Made by a program: the position numbers and the translations under genes | Notes under the pieces: generated by a model | What the model was told of the DNA's origin: nothing | Seen by the model: the letters and a program-made list of their open reading frames with translations, nothing else | The model's database searches: none | Shown here: positions 11,475 to 23,614 of the stretch, in pieces | How positions within the stretch are numbered: position 1 is the stretch's first letter | Layout of the letters: every line of letters starts with the position of its first letter | Assembly: GCA_035578155.1 (NCBI GenBank) | Contig: JAPWDM010000014.1 | Span: 14,487,501-14,551,500 of the forward strand | Length of the DNA stretch: 64,000 nucleotides | Reading direction: 5' to 3' | DNA from: Brachynemurus nebulosus | Lineage: Eukaryota; Arthropoda; Insecta; Neuroptera; Myrmeleontidae

Positions 11475-12655
11475 AATATATGATAAATACATGAAAAATA
11501 CTAGTTTATCTGTTTTTGGTCAAAATTGTAATTTAAAGCCTAAAGTCTTAAAAACTGGACAGATAATTTGAGGTGTGGATCCTAAATTTTACTCATAATT
11601 AGCAGAATAATAATTTTTCATTAAGGGAATTACCTTGTAATTAATTAGAAATTTATAAAAAAAAAAAGCATCAAGTGCGTGTATTTTTACCGCTAGAGAT
11701 TTTACTGCTTTCGGGATAGAATGTAGTAAGTACATATTTTACAAAAAAAGTACTTAATTCACACGATGGGGTAGATGTGAAAAAAATTTCATCCCAAACT
11801 TTCAATCTGACAAAGTACTTATCTTAAGAAATAAATGCATTTCGTTGCTGTGGTTTCATGAAAATTACTACGCATAGTAAGTACATGCAAAATTTCATAT
11901 CGGTAGGTTTAACAATATTAATATGTAGCAAGAAACAGAGCTGATGAAATTATAGGAGTTCCGGAATTTTTCTTCGGAACCTTAAAATTTAATTAAAATT
12001 CTTGAAGTTCTTTCATTTTTACAGAAAACAGTAAACGTGAAGAAGGTTCTCACTGTTTTAATTAACCAACCGACATAGCTACGTGAAATTTTAATGAACA
12101 TACTTACTTAATTGTAATTTAGATCAATTAATCGATTAATCAACATATAATTTAGCACATGACCAAAATGATTAACTTTTGTTCAAGTAGATAATTTTTC
12201 TTTCAAAAAAGAAATTTTATATTATTTTGTCATTAATTGTACATTATTTTCTCAAAACATAATTTTTCAAATGGACACATGCCAGACGAGAAGGGAGGGA
12301 GTCGGGGCTGTAACCTCGGGCTCGGGTCAGAAAAGGGGGTCTAAAAGGAGTCGACTGTAATTTTGAAAAAACATTTTTAAAAATTTATCCCCGGGTCCCG
12401 TTATTTCTTTCCACAGTCTTAATTAGACAATAAACAAGTCCTAAATCATACAGTCAATATGATTTTGGTTTCAAAATGTTCGAAAATGCCACCTTCATAA
12501 AGCAAGCTTCTATTAGAACTTTTTTTCGAATCTTTCAAAGAATTATTTTCTAGTTAAAGTTGACCGGACATCGGCCAATTTCGCCGAATGCTTTGACAAG
12601 GAACTGCAACCGAAAACGTATAGTGGATTCTTTATAAATCTTATTACTAATTTTT
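11475..12655. other. No gene seen
   Basis: AT-rich DNA with a short GC-rich island at about 12285-12360 containing 'gagaagggagggagtcgggg'. I see no coding frame or inverted-repeat ends. Confidence 0.4.
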
Positions 12656-12659
12656 CTGA

Positions 12660-12921
12660 TATAATTGAAAATATGAGTGGATGAAGGTGTTATGTAACAT
12701 TTTTTTTATAATTTTTAAATAGACGCGTTTGAAAGTTTTTATTTACATCTTACTTTCTGTGCAATAACTCATGTTTATTATTGAATTTCTACAAAACTAC
12801 TGAACCTAATGAAACCAAATTGTAATATATGATACTTCAGCATAGGATATTCCAAAATTTTGCAAAAATGACTTTTTGAAAAAAATGTTACATAACACCT
12901 TCATCCACTCACCTCTTCAAT
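12660..12921. mobile_element. About 260-bp MITE with 31-bp inverted repeats
   Basis: Left 'gagtggatgaaggtgttatg' then 'taaca' (from 12675) is mirrored by the right end finishing 'cataacaccttcatccactc' at 12910. The similarity extends outward to 'ataattgaa' and 'ttcaattaa' with one indel. The interior carries 'aactactgaacctaatgaaa', the dispersed insect motif. No clear target duplication, so the class is uncertain. Confidence 0.65.
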
Positions 12922-12951
12922 TAATTTGAAAACCAATAATGTAAGTAAGTA

Positions 12952-13114
12952 GGTATTTGATATTAGTAAATAAAAACACTTTACAAAATACCACTTTAGA
13001 AAAGTACCAAATATGAAATACCACAAATAAAAGTGGTATTTTGTATAGTGTTTTTATTTACTAATATCAAATATGTATGGAATACCATAAAGTAACGCTT
13101 AAATCTATTAAATT
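12952..13114 (+). mobile_element. Palindromic element with one-sided tail and 10-bp TSD (copy Y)
   Basis: Flanked by the direct repeat TAAGTAAGTA (12942-12951 and 13115-13124). Two arms of about 44 bp are inverted with one mismatch around a loop of about 30 bp. The right side alone carries the tail with 'ggaataccataaagtaacgc' and 'aaatctatta', as in copy X. The arms share only part of their sequence with copy X ('aaaataccactttt'), so the palindrome is variable while the tail is conserved. Confidence 0.65.
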
Positions 13115-13129
13115 TAAGTAAGTATTATT

Positions 13130-13580
13130 TGAAATCCTGTACAAATTACTTCAATATTACAAAAATTGAATCAATAAAAAAAAACAGGCACTTTAGTTGG
13201 TAAAAATTAAAGGGAACATTGACAAACACATTTTTTTAAATACAGCCAGCTTAGGAGGCAATAAACATGACATATTTCTAATATTTCCTGAACGGAAAGT
13301 GTTCATTCATTACTATCGCTATCATTGTAAATCATAAATCATAAATAAATTACCTAATTATGTAATTAATGTGTCACCAGCGAGGAAAATGTCTTAAAAC
13401 AAAAAAATTATAGAATATAGTATTTATGTCATTACTCATTACAAAAAGCTTTTTATCATTGACTTAAATATTGGCATTAACAAACATATACATAATATAT
13501 TTAAATTTAATCAATTTAATAAAACATTTCCTTTTGTGGTGAGGATTTTTAAGATTTCGTTTTTCTAACAACGAATTCCT
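13130..13580. other. No gene seen
   Basis: AT-rich DNA without inverted-repeat ends or coding frames. Confidence 0.4.
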
Positions 13581-13582
13581 TA

Positions 13583-13748
13583 AGGACTCTCCACATTTTC
13601 GCCGAGGTTGGACGAGTCGAGAATGTAGAGGGTCATTTCGTTGTGCCTCGCGGTTGGTGTTTTAATGCTATTCATATGCCTCAGCCAACCTCAGCGAGGA
13701 ACTCCGCGAGGAACCTCGTCCAACCTTGGCGAGAATGTGGAGGGTCCT
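13583..13748. mobile_element. 166-bp MITE, Harbinger-type (copy 2)
   Basis: Same length as 5615-5780, with about four substitutions. The left flank is TTA (13580-13582). The right flank is CTA (13749-13751), one mismatch from a TTA duplication. The core carries 'tcatttcgttgtgcctcgcg' and 'ctattcatatgcctcagcc', unchanged in both copies. Confidence 0.8.
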
Positions 13749-13754
13749 CTATGA

Positions 13755-14385
13755 ATTCATCAATTTTGTTATCGCATTGGATGTTCTACCCTCACACTTG
13801 ACGATTTTGTAATAATTAATATTGGATTTTACGCAATTTAAGCGATAGTGTTGTTTTTTTTAGAAACTATTATTGATTTTTTTTTTAAATTTACTCGTAT
13901 ATTGAAAGTTAAAGGTTTATATAGTTATATTATTAAAAAATTAACGACTAATTTTAATATTAATTTTTATCCCGAGAATTGTGAAAAACTTTAGTTACTG
14001 AACTACGAAATCCTGACTTAATGCATGCTTAACAAGCATTTGCTGGATTTTTTGAAATAATATTTATGACATCTTTATGTACCTAATCAAAGTTTTTTTT
14101 AGACATATTTTTTATATTTTGAAGATTTATAACTTTTGTTTATAGTATTTTAATTGTATATAATTAATATGTAAATATGATGCAATTAGTTCAAATATTA
14201 AATACATATTTAAATCTGGTCCCTCCATTCATCTTTTATAATTTAATTAAAATTTATCAATCAGTTATTATTACATTTTTTGTAAGAAATTTTGTGTTAT
14301 TAAATTTTTTAATTCACGTGTTAATGAAATTTAATAAGATTCTTGTAATTTTCCAATGTAATATTAGATTTTAGTATAAGTACAG
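13755..14385. other. No gene seen
   Basis: Very AT-rich DNA. The 65-codon frame at 14177 is hydrophobic and Asn/Leu/Ile rich, as expected from base composition, with no domain I recognise. Confidence 0.4.
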
Positions 14386-14391
14386 ACAATA

Positions 14392-14619
14392 CAGAGTGTT
14401 ACAAGTATGATGACAATTTTAGAAAATAAAACCTATAGAACTACTCTAACAATAAAATAAATCTATATGAATATTTCTATGAACAATATTCATATTCTGT
14501 TTATTGTACAAAAATACGAAACTCTAAAATTCTTCAGTGAGTATAAATATTTTTAACTTTAAACTAACAATAAGAAAATTTAAATTGACTGTGTTTACTA
14601 TTCTTCTTGAGATACCCTG
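14392..14619. mobile_element. 228-bp Tc1/mariner-type MITE, diverged
   Basis: Left end CAGAGTGTTACAAG and right end CAGGGTATCTCAAG (reverse complement) match at 10 of 14 positions, with TA on both sides (14390-14391 and 14620-14621). This 'cagggtgtcccaag' style of end is common in insect mariner-type MITEs. The interior is non-coding and AT-rich. Confidence 0.45.
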
Positions 14620-14624
14620 TACAT

Positions 14625-15280
14625 ACATATAATATTTTTTCGTTACCAAAATTTCTTTTTATTGGAAAAATACAGGCAAGAAGTAGGTCATTCATCTGTT
14701 GTAGGTATTACAGTCAAAATAAATTTTACACAAAAAGAAAAAAAACATGTTACGAAGTTCAAATAAATAATATTCATGTATTTTGAATTTCAATATATTT
14801 TAAAAAGTCATTAATTAACTTCAAAAGGAAAGTGGAAAAATTTTAAATTTGAATTAATATAATAAACAGTATTATTTGTCAAAAGCATTCGTTCATTGAC
14901 TGAATTTTGCGTTTGAACACGCTCAGCCACATATGTATCTGTTCATAAATGTTAGACGCGTGATAAAATAATGCAATTTTTTTTATAGTTGGTCTCGTCT
15001 GATTGTAAGTTCTATAGGTTAATTGTACTTTCCGAAATTAAACAGGGCTTTTTTTCTGTTTGGTATAAACTATAAATAATAATATAACAAATTACGTAAT
15101 TTAATAGGTATATATTTGAGTATTACAACCTGACACATTAATAAAAGAAAATAAAGAATTGTAAGATTCAATTATTTAAATTAATTGTACGGTAAATCTT
15201 AATGAAAATATATATTTACAGTCGTTTGTAATTGAAACATTTGGGATCCTAAAGATGATTTTGAAAAACTACTCGTACAT
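14625..15280. other. No gene seen
   Basis: AT-rich DNA, no recognisable coding or repeat boundary. Confidence 0.4.
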
Positions 15281-15287
15281 ACAGTAG

Positions 15288-15538
15288 AGATGTCGATTTT
15301 ATGAAAATCGATTAATCGAAGCTTAAAAAATCGATTCTTTTTTTGAGTTTTTCCATTCGAATCGATTTACGAATCGATTATTAAAAGTAAGAGATCGATA
15401 ACCGATTATTTCCAAAAATGCTTTCATTTTAATTGTAATTCTACAAAGAAACATGTGTTAAAATGAAACACCAAAAACGTTATTGTTAATTGTCACTTCT
15501 TACTCGTTATCAACGAACCCCCCATGTGGCTCTATATA

Positions 15539-15615
<77 letters not shown>

Positions 15616-16042
15616 GCACTATCTTGTCCAGTAGAAGACTATTAATACAAAAGGAAGGAAGGCCACCTATCTGGCAAACGATCCCTTTCTCACAAAAGCG
15701 ACTTATTTAGAAGACATTTTTTTGTCAGTTTGTTTGAAATTTTTGAATAAACATGGTTCATTCCATGGTATTCTTCCTACATATTCAATTGCGTTATCTG
15801 CTATAATTATAATTATTGAAAACTCATCGCCTTTACAAATATAATGTAAGGCGTTTTTACATGATATTACTCATGTACTATCAATTAAGTCCCTTAACAA
15901 AAATTATCAGCTAATTTTAAACTTTTCAAAATTTCGATTTTTTAGATCGATCTCACAGAATCGATTTTTTGAGCCGATTTTTTTTAATCGATTTTTTTAA
16001 TTTCGATTTAAATCGATCGATCGTTTTTTTAGAGAATTGATA
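15288..16042. mobile_element. hAT-like element built of ATCGATT motifs, with internal (TA)n
   Basis: Both ends (15288-15410 and 15925-16042) are packed with variants of 'aatcgatt' in both orientations. The terminal repeats TAGAGATGTCGATT and TAAAGATATCAATT are imperfect. A pure TA tract occupies about 15543-15614. The flanks share 'actcgtacatacagta' (about 15274-15289) and 'actcgaacatacagta' just right of the element, 15 of 16 identical, which may be a duplicated target. The style matches the intact hAT at 63300-63774. Confidence 0.5.
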
Positions 16043-16168
16043 TCTTTAAACTCGAACATACAGTAATAGGAAGACATCCTTAAGTAGGAGTTCAAAATTA
16101 ACACAAAAATCTGTAAATATTTTCATAGGAAAATTTTTTGTAGTTTGTCCTTATTATTCCAGATGACT

Positions 16169-16533
16169 CAGTGGCGTAGCGAAGGGGGTGCAAGGGGTAC
16201 TATCATGACCTGGGCGCCACTTTGAGAGGGGCGCCAAAAGCTAATAGGGAGACGCTATTAATTTAAAATTTTTTCTTGTGTTTGTCATTAGAATTTCGCT
16301 ACGTGAAAGTGTAGGAAAATTATGAAATTACTTCCAGGTTAGGACTTCAAATATAGAAATATACAAACAAATCACTAGCAAAAAAAGGTTGTTAAGGCAA
16401 CTTTTAGGGAAAAATTTAATCCGAAATTTTAAATACACCCTTCCACTACCTAAAATTTTTAAAATTTTAGAAGTTAAAGGGGCGCAAATAAAGTGTCACG
16501 CACCGGGCGCCAGTTATGTTGGCTACGCCTCTG
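16169..16533. mobile_element. 365-bp hAT MITE with perfect 8-bp TSD
   Basis: Left end CAGTGGCGTAGCGAAGG and right end CAGAGGCGTAGCCAACAT (reverse complement) share the hAT-type CAG(T/A)GGCGTAGC terminus. AGATGACT is duplicated exactly on both sides (16161-16168 and 16534-16541). The frame at 16389-16571 runs through the right end and is not a gene. No transposase remains, so movement would need a transposase from elsewhere. Confidence 0.9.
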
Positions 16534-16559
16534 AGATGACTATCAGCTTAATTCCTTTA

Positions 16560-17000
16560 ACAATAGGTTAGAGTACTTGCAAACTTCGGATGCATACCTG
16601 ATTCCGCAGCACTTAAAATAAAACTCTTTCATGCTAAAAAGCTACCGTTTACTTTTCAAAGTTTTTTTGAAAAGTTGTTTCAAATTCTGCTAAACACATA
16701 AAAACATACAATGTTTCACTATAACCTCAAATTCATAAATTTTTGCCGGAATATTTAGTGACTGTTTGCGAAACACCAATGTTCAACGGATGTAACTGAT
16801 GGAATACAAGAAAACCCAGAATATTTTTGATAAATTAAATAACTTGAGCAATATAATATATTATTCACTGATTTAATGATTAACTAAGTTTGTTTCACCT
16901 TACAACCATTACAAATTGCATTACAGCCAAAGTATCACCATTTTCACACTCAACGATTACAGATTTCATTACACTTTATATATATCGCTGTAGAAGTTAT
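16560..17000. other. No gene seen
   Basis: AT-rich spacer between the hAT MITE and the next Helentron-like copy. Confidence 0.4.
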
Positions 17001-17006
17001 AATTTC

Positions 17007-17593
<587 letters not shown>

Positions 17594-17930
17594 AAAGGTG
17601 AATAAACGTATTATAGATATGCGTACGTAAGTACATAATTGCAAACAAACCTTTCTTATGAAGACAGTGTAATCTAATCTTGTTCCAATTAAAATATGTT
17701 ATCAAACAGTAACCGTGTAACAAAAACGTGCAAATTACATTAATATAATATATTATGAAATTTAGTAAATACGCTGCGTTTTGTGAAAAGGTAGACAACA
17801 TCCTCCACATCATGCTGTTTAATTATTATGCCTGAATAGCAAATTTATAGTGAAAAGTATTACATTATTGAAAACTAAATTATTTTGATAAAATCACATA
17901 GCAGTTAAATCCACGTTCACAGTATACACA

Positions 17931-18371
17931 ATTCCGTACGAAAATTGGCAAAATGGAACATTTATAGAATCACTTCGGTATCCGTTCATCTTAAAGAACA
18001 GTTAAAATTTGAATTTTAACACTGACATAGAGTATAGAGGCTCAATTACAGAAATGAAATTGAATTTTGATTTTAGGGGTAATATCATGTTTCTTTACTT
18101 ATCTTGTATGCGTTCCTATACCATTCATCCAATTATGATGAAACTTTGGTGAATTATTATGCAAACTCTCGCAACGCTTTATGAATTTGGGCAACCAGTT
18201 TACAATAGAGGACGCGCGAGTCGCTTCAGCAAATGTGTATATTTCATATAATTTATTACAATGATATCTGTACGAATTGTTGGGCACATGCCAGCAAAGG
18301 TTTCTAAATTAGTACAACCATTTTACAATAGATTGTGCGCGAGTTATTTCAACAAATGGTGCGTATTTGCA
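17931..18371 (+). repeat. Dispersed repeat with 'ttccgtac' hairpin start (copy 1)
   Basis: Begins 'attccgtacgaaaattggca' followed by 'aaatggaaca', matching the start of the copies at 42384 and 54275. At 18188-18371 an internal unit of about 125 bp is duplicated ('ttacaatagaggacgcgcga' and 'ttacaatagattgtgcgcga'). It has no coding potential that I can support. Similar sequences are widespread in insect introns; the class is unknown to me. Confidence 0.5.
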
Positions 18372-18494
18372 ACGCGTGGCGGATATTTGCTTGTAATTAA
18401 ATAATAATTGTTATTTCGACTTCGATTACACTCGGCTTTTTAAAAAAACATGGGATCGTTGCTTCGTCTTTTTTCACAACAAAAATCGTATAAA

Positions 18495-18532
18495 CACGAG
18501 TCGACTTTCGGCCATTACGCCATCCTCAGGTG
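18495..18532 (-). ncRNA. Hammerhead-like motif (copy 2)
   Basis: The minus strand reads CAC, CTGAGGA, one extra T, GGC-GTAATG-GCC, GAAA, the self-complementary GTCGAC, TC, GTG. CAC can pair with GTG (stem I), GGC with GCC (stem II), and GTCGAC could form stem III between two molecules. This fits CUGANGA, stem II, GAAA, stem III, UH apart from the single extra base before stem II. Short palindromic stem III is typical of Penelope-like retroelement hammerheads. Cleavage is unproven. Confidence 0.4.
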
Positions 18533-18539
18533 AGAAACA

Positions 18540-19070
18540 CAATTCGGCTTTTTAATCCGAATTTAACCGAAAGAGTTAGTTCCTTTTTAACGTGGCAGAC
18601 AATTATATTTTACCCATAAAAAGAAAATACTTATACCTACCTAGTGCACCTATGGAAATTTTTATTTGAAAGAAGTTTAACAATAAGAGTTAAAAAACCA
18701 CAATAACCGCTGTTATTAGTATGTATATGTATATTGTGTAAGTAAACTTTAGAAAAAAAATCTTAGTATTATATTTAATAATGGGACAGGTTTTAAAATA
18801 TTATTAGGTATTAATAATTATTATAAATATTATCAGTTATCAGTATTAAATTCCAATAAAAATGATAATGGGCATTAATCTTCTGCAACCGGCGACATTG
18901 CAAGAACAATAAGCAAATAAATAACAAAGCACCGAACACATCAATACCAACTGCCTAGACGAAATGCAAGATGGTTATAAGATTTTATTGTACCCACTAA
19001 TTGATCCACACTAAACTCTTTTATACCAAATATACATACAATAGGTGTAATTACTTTTAGAGGGTACAGT
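18540..19070. other. No gene seen
   Basis: AT-rich DNA. 'cggctttttaa' occurs at about 18434 and 18546, flanking the hammerhead-like motif, and may mark a small duplicated end. Confidence 0.35.
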
Positions 19071-19149
19071 GGACACCACAGAGGACAGAGATCCCGCAAC
19101 TATCTCTTTTCTGAAATCACGAGTGTGTACTTCTGTGCTCATTAGGCTT

Positions 19150-19195
19150 CTTAGTTGTCAGTTTGTCAGTAGCAGTCGATGATTGAAGATCAACC
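19150..19195 (+). promoter_or_regulatory. Possible TATA-less core promoter (Inr + DPE)
   Basis: TCAGTTT places an arthropod initiator with A+1 at 19160. AGATC lies exactly at +28 to +32 (19187-19191), fitting the DPE consensus RGWYV. There is no TATA box at -30. The next 250 bp are unusually complex and less AT-rich, with an E-box CACGTG near 19274. No coding exon follows that I can support, so a non-coding or distant 5' UTR start is possible. Such short motifs can occur by chance. Confidence 0.3.
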
Positions 19196-19761
19196 ACACG
19201 ATAATGGACTTGATTGTTGTTGGTATTGTTACATCGGTTACATCCCCTAGTACATGCGTGTGGTGTCTGACCCACGTGACCGCCCCCTACTATCTGCGTT
19301 ACTCACACAAATACACAAAATCGCACTAATACAATGTAAACCCAGTGTGTGTATACAACATATTGTCTATCTCTTACATGTTACACTGGTTCCAGTAGTG
19401 TAGGCATAGATATGTTGTCTCTATTACTCTATGGTGGACACTGTCCGTGTTAGTGTGTCCGGGCCTTTATGATTATGAAATATGTATGTTAACTCATTCT
19501 CAGAGATTTTTATATATGTATTTGTAAAAAAGAGCACGCGACCAACCTCTTTTGAAAACTGTCTGAGGCTGATAACCTACAAACAGAAAATTCCAAAGAT
19601 CAGCAAACGTCAAACATTACAATTTTACACTTTGTACATTATTATATATGTCTATATGTATTTATGTATAAAAATTTTTAAACAATCAATTTAATGATTT
19701 GTGATTTAAAATATTTCTATCATGAACACTTGGTGACTGAAATTTTTTACATGGTTCATAT

Positions 19762-20610
19762 CAGGGCTGGGAACTATTTAAAATGATTTCATTTTAAATA
19801 TGTATTTAAAATACAAAATGACATTTTGCATTTTCTATTTTAAATAAGTTCGGTCAAACCATTTTCCATTTTGTATTTAAAATGGAAATTTGAATCCATT
19901 TTACATTTAAAATGAAAATGAATGTATACTCAAATTTATGTGTATACAATACTAATTAACTTGAATTGAACGACTTGAAGTTTATCTAACAAATTGTAAG
20001 TTAAATGTGAGCTGATTTAATTAACTCAAATTTTTTATAACTCGAGTTGCAATGTCATTTGAGTTAAATTTGTTACTAGAGTTGCAGTTCTCTTAAGTCA
20101 AACTTTTCTGACGCAAGTTGTGTACTATCTTATCTTTAAGACACATCGATAAGAAATATTTTTGTATTTCGAGTAATTGATTTTCATAATTTTATTTATT
20201 TATTTAGAAGTTGCAGTCGTAGCGTAGTCAAGGTTTAAATATGTCAAGGCCAAATTAATTTTTACAGTATTTTTAAGTAACAATATTTGAAGAGTTAAGT
20301 TTCATTTTCATATCATTAAAACTTTGCAAAATTTTCTCAAAAGACTGCCTTTATTTAATTTCAGTACGTTTGATATTTTCTTAATTTTTCTTTATATTTA
20401 ATCAAAATAATAATAAAATATTTATAGAATAAATTTAAAGTAAAAAAAGCATTTTGCATTTTATAATTCATTTTAAATAACTATTTTCCATTTTCAATTT
20501 TAAATATGTTCAGCAAAAGCATTTTCTATTTTGTATTTTAAATGAATTTTGGAAACCATTTTCCATTTTCTATTTTAAATGGTTTCTATGAACCATTCTT
20601 CCCAGCCCTG
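19762..20610. mobile_element. 849-bp hAT element with CATTTTAAAT motif clusters
   Basis: Perfect 12-bp terminal repeats CAGGGCTGGGAA and TTCCCAGCCCTG. Flanks GTTCATAT (19754-19761) and GTTCATAC (20611-20618) form an 8-bp duplication with one mismatch, diagnostic of hAT. About 160 bp at each end consist of repeated variants of 'cattttaaat', plausibly transposase-binding sites. The AT-rich middle encodes nothing. Confidence 0.85.
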
Positions 20611-20752
20611 GTTCATACAAGCTTGGCTAGTAGTACATACTGTAAAATATAAAAATGTCGTGATGGTGGACCTTGAATATAATTTAATTATCAATTACAT
20701 GACGGTAGTTACGTAACTAAGGATATACAAAGTATAATTACGTAGTAAATAA

Positions 20753-21240
20753 TATACATTTTTCTACTCCTGTTGAAGAACACACTCATTACATAACCGT
20801 TAATTGTTGAGAAATTTAGGCATTATTTAAAGGTGTAGAGGAATGATCATTATTCAAAACCATTTGACCAATGAAATCACCGAATTAACCATTATTCAAT
20901 GTGTTTGCGATTGTTTTGTAAATAATATTTCTATAAGTTTTAATATCATATATGTTGCGTAGTAACGTCTAATAAACAAAGTAGTTTGTATTTTGTTTTC
21001 ATCGTTTGTACATATATAAACATTTAATGAAATTAGAGATAGATTAAAAAATTTTTTTTATTTAAAGTTTATAATTACTCAATTTTATTTAAATAAAAAA
21101 GGAAAAAAGTCGTAGAAAAAATATCGTATTCTACTCGCTTGCAATGGCTATTACTCACTCAAATGCATTACGACACTCGCCTCGTAAACTCGGCTCGTAT
21201 CGCTCGATATGGTCATTATATAAAAAAATTTACAATTGCC
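20753..21240 (-). repeat. About 490-bp dispersed repeat (copy 1)
   Basis: The reverse complement matches 35515-35990 nearly throughout. Shared blocks include 'gcgatacgagccgag', 'gcgagtagaatacgatattt' and 'caacaggagtagaaaaa'. The region of 'cgaggcgag' and 'actcgc' motifs is GC-rich compared with the rest. No terminal repeats or coding frame are visible, so the class is unknown. Confidence 0.65.
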
Positions 21241-21861
21241 ATTACTTTAAATAAGGATTAAATGAAGAATGTCTAAAAATAGTATAAATAATTTATAATA
21301 AAAATCACTTTAATTTTATGTAAAAAAAAATTTAGTAACTTAAAATTTACGATAAAATTACTGTTACATATAATGACAACATGTGCAAAAAATATTGTAT
21401 GCATTTGTATCGAAATATTACTATGTTCTACCAACTAAAATTTTTCCGTAAAAATATATGTTATAGAGTACTAAGAGACATATTATTGAACAAAAAATGG
21501 TGGGTGTCGCTAACGCGTAAGTACCAAAAAAAAATTTACATAAATTTAAAAATTTAAAAATATTAGTATAATAAAGGGATATAATGTTAATTTATTACTT
21601 TGCTTAAGGTGGGTACACAATATATGTATATTAAACTCAAATAAATCGGCTCAGTAATTTCGTCAAAAAAAATTTTTGTCTGTTTGTGTATTCATAAACT
21701 ATTAGCCTCGGAGGGTTGAAATTTGGCAGGAGTGTATCTGGGGCTAAGAAGTATTATTTCCTATAAAAACAATCAATTTTGCGTCAAGGGCCGTTTTTCC
21801 TATCTTACCCGTTATGCTATGTCCTTTGAGAAAATTCGAGACTAAAGTGTGTCGCCGGAAA

Positions 21862-21910
21862 TGATTTGTACCTTAAGGGCGCCACGAGTCTAAAAAGTTT
21901 GGAAACCCTG
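21862..21910 (-). mobile_element. Solo hAT end
   Basis: On the minus strand from 21910 the sequence reads CAGGGTTTCCAAACTTTTTA then 'gactcgtggcgccc', the classic end of hAT MITEs with that start. No matching opposite end was found to the left. The neighbouring 21680-21740 contains the insect motif 'gggttgaaatttggcagg'. Confidence 0.55.
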
Positions 21911-21919
21911 CTTTAGGGA

Positions 21920-23148
21920 GTTATTTGTACTGTAAGATATATTTAACTTTAACCCTTGATATCTCCGAAATTAATAACGCTACAATAATAGAAAGTACGG
22001 CTTTGGAAAGCTTAAGCTACCTGCCTGAGGGTGAAAATATCGATTATTTGATATAGATAATATGAGGGCTCTAACTACAAAAGTGACATTGTTAGTTTTG
22101 CTTTATAAGTGCAGTAAAACCATGTGCACAGCAAAGAAGGGAACAAGAAGGTATCCTTAACTCAAAATTGGAGAATGTGACTTTTGCAGTCAGAGCCTTT
22201 ATATACTTAGATAACATGGTGATAAGATATTTGTCGGCAGATTAGGTCAGTAAACTTAATCTTGTCTGATTATATAGTATAGTCTTACAAACAAGAAAAT
22301 ATTTTACATCCTGCTTTCGCTAGTTAGACGTCTAACTTAAAATTTACGCCAGATTAAAAAATATCTGACACAGAATAATGGACGATTTGCGATCTTGTCA
22401 TTATTACAGTGACATACAAATCTGACATTGAACAAGTTTAGTGAAAGTACAGAAAAAATGATAAATAATGTAATTTAAAAGAAATTAGTTAACTACTTAT
22501 GTAGTTTGCTAATAAGAATTATTATTTTGTCATAAAATATCTGTCTTATTAACTTTTAATTTCGATTGTACAGGGCGACTTCCTTAATTCTAAATTCGTT
22601 TCTGGATCGATAGTTAGTTAATGACTAAATAATAACATTATTTGTAGGTATCTATTAATATTTAATTAATTTTTTCAAAGTATATTTTATGTATGTTAAC
22701 ATAATTGTTTAAAATTTTCCACTGTTATGTATTAATTTTTGCACCAGGGCGGCTTCCTTATTAACTTTATTTTACGTCAAATAAGTTACTGATATTCTTT
22801 AAAATTAATAACAGTATTGATAGTAAAGATAGTAATTACAGTAAGTATTATATCTCTAGTATCAAATTCATTTTTCGTATTTATAACCCAACTTAGCACT
22901 ATGGACCATAAAGATTTAAATTTATTCAGAAAATAATTGGAGACTAATCGGTTAATAGTAGGTTTTCACCCAAGATAGCTTGATTGGCTAATAGTATATT
23001 ATACTAGACCGGTAAGCCAGATTCGTTAGTTTTCCCACTTTTCAAATGAATACTCAATGAACAGAAACGAATTATCAAAAAATTACAAACTAAATGTGTA
23101 ATACAAATATTTACTACTGAAATAACTTATATGAAAGAAGGGTGCTTA
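21920..23148. other. No gene; minor repeats
   Basis: AT-rich DNA. 'cagggcgacttcctta' (about 22573) and 'cagggcggcttcctta' (about 22746) form a spaced direct repeat. A 14-bp palindrome GTTAGACGTCTAAC sits near 22324. No coding exon supported. Confidence 0.4.
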
Positions 23149-23151
23149 TAT

Positions 23152-23612
23152 GCCCCGACCCACATTATCGCTCCGCTCTCGGTACGATATCGCTACGCTC
23201 CCGATTCGATAAAATATTCTTACACAAGAAACAATGAGTGTATCCACATCATCGCTCCGATACCGCTCCAATATCAGTCGCGGTAAGCTCTGGTTCCAGT
23301 ATCGCTCCAATACCATTACCATTCAGATAATATTTTATCGGGGCGGTAATGGAGCGATATCAAACATATATCAACAGTATGAACACTTTTTTGATTCCAC
23401 TCCGCTCCGCTTGCATTCAGTTGTTATGAAAAGATATTTGTATTGAACTGAGACCGAACTGGGAGCGTACCGAAAGTGGCATTATAATGTGAATGAAGAA
23501 CAAATAGGTACCAGCATGGTATCAGCACTGTAATTTGAACACAACAAGATTATATCGGAGCGAGACCGGAGTGGAGGTGTACCGTTATTGGCACTATAGT
23601 GTGCATCGGGCC
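23152..23612. mobile_element. Harbinger-type MITE, 'gctccgctctcgg' family (copy 1)
   Basis: Left region 'atcgctccgctctcggtacg' and right region ending 'gtgcatcgggcc' match the intact relative at 33136-33591 along most of their lengths ('tgaacacttttttgattcc', 'gcattcagttgttatgaaaa'). The interior is full of 'gagcgatatc' type motifs in both orientations. Flanks TAT and TAA do not match exactly, so the left end is probably mutated. The frame inside is chance. Confidence 0.7.
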
Positions 23613-23614
23613 TA

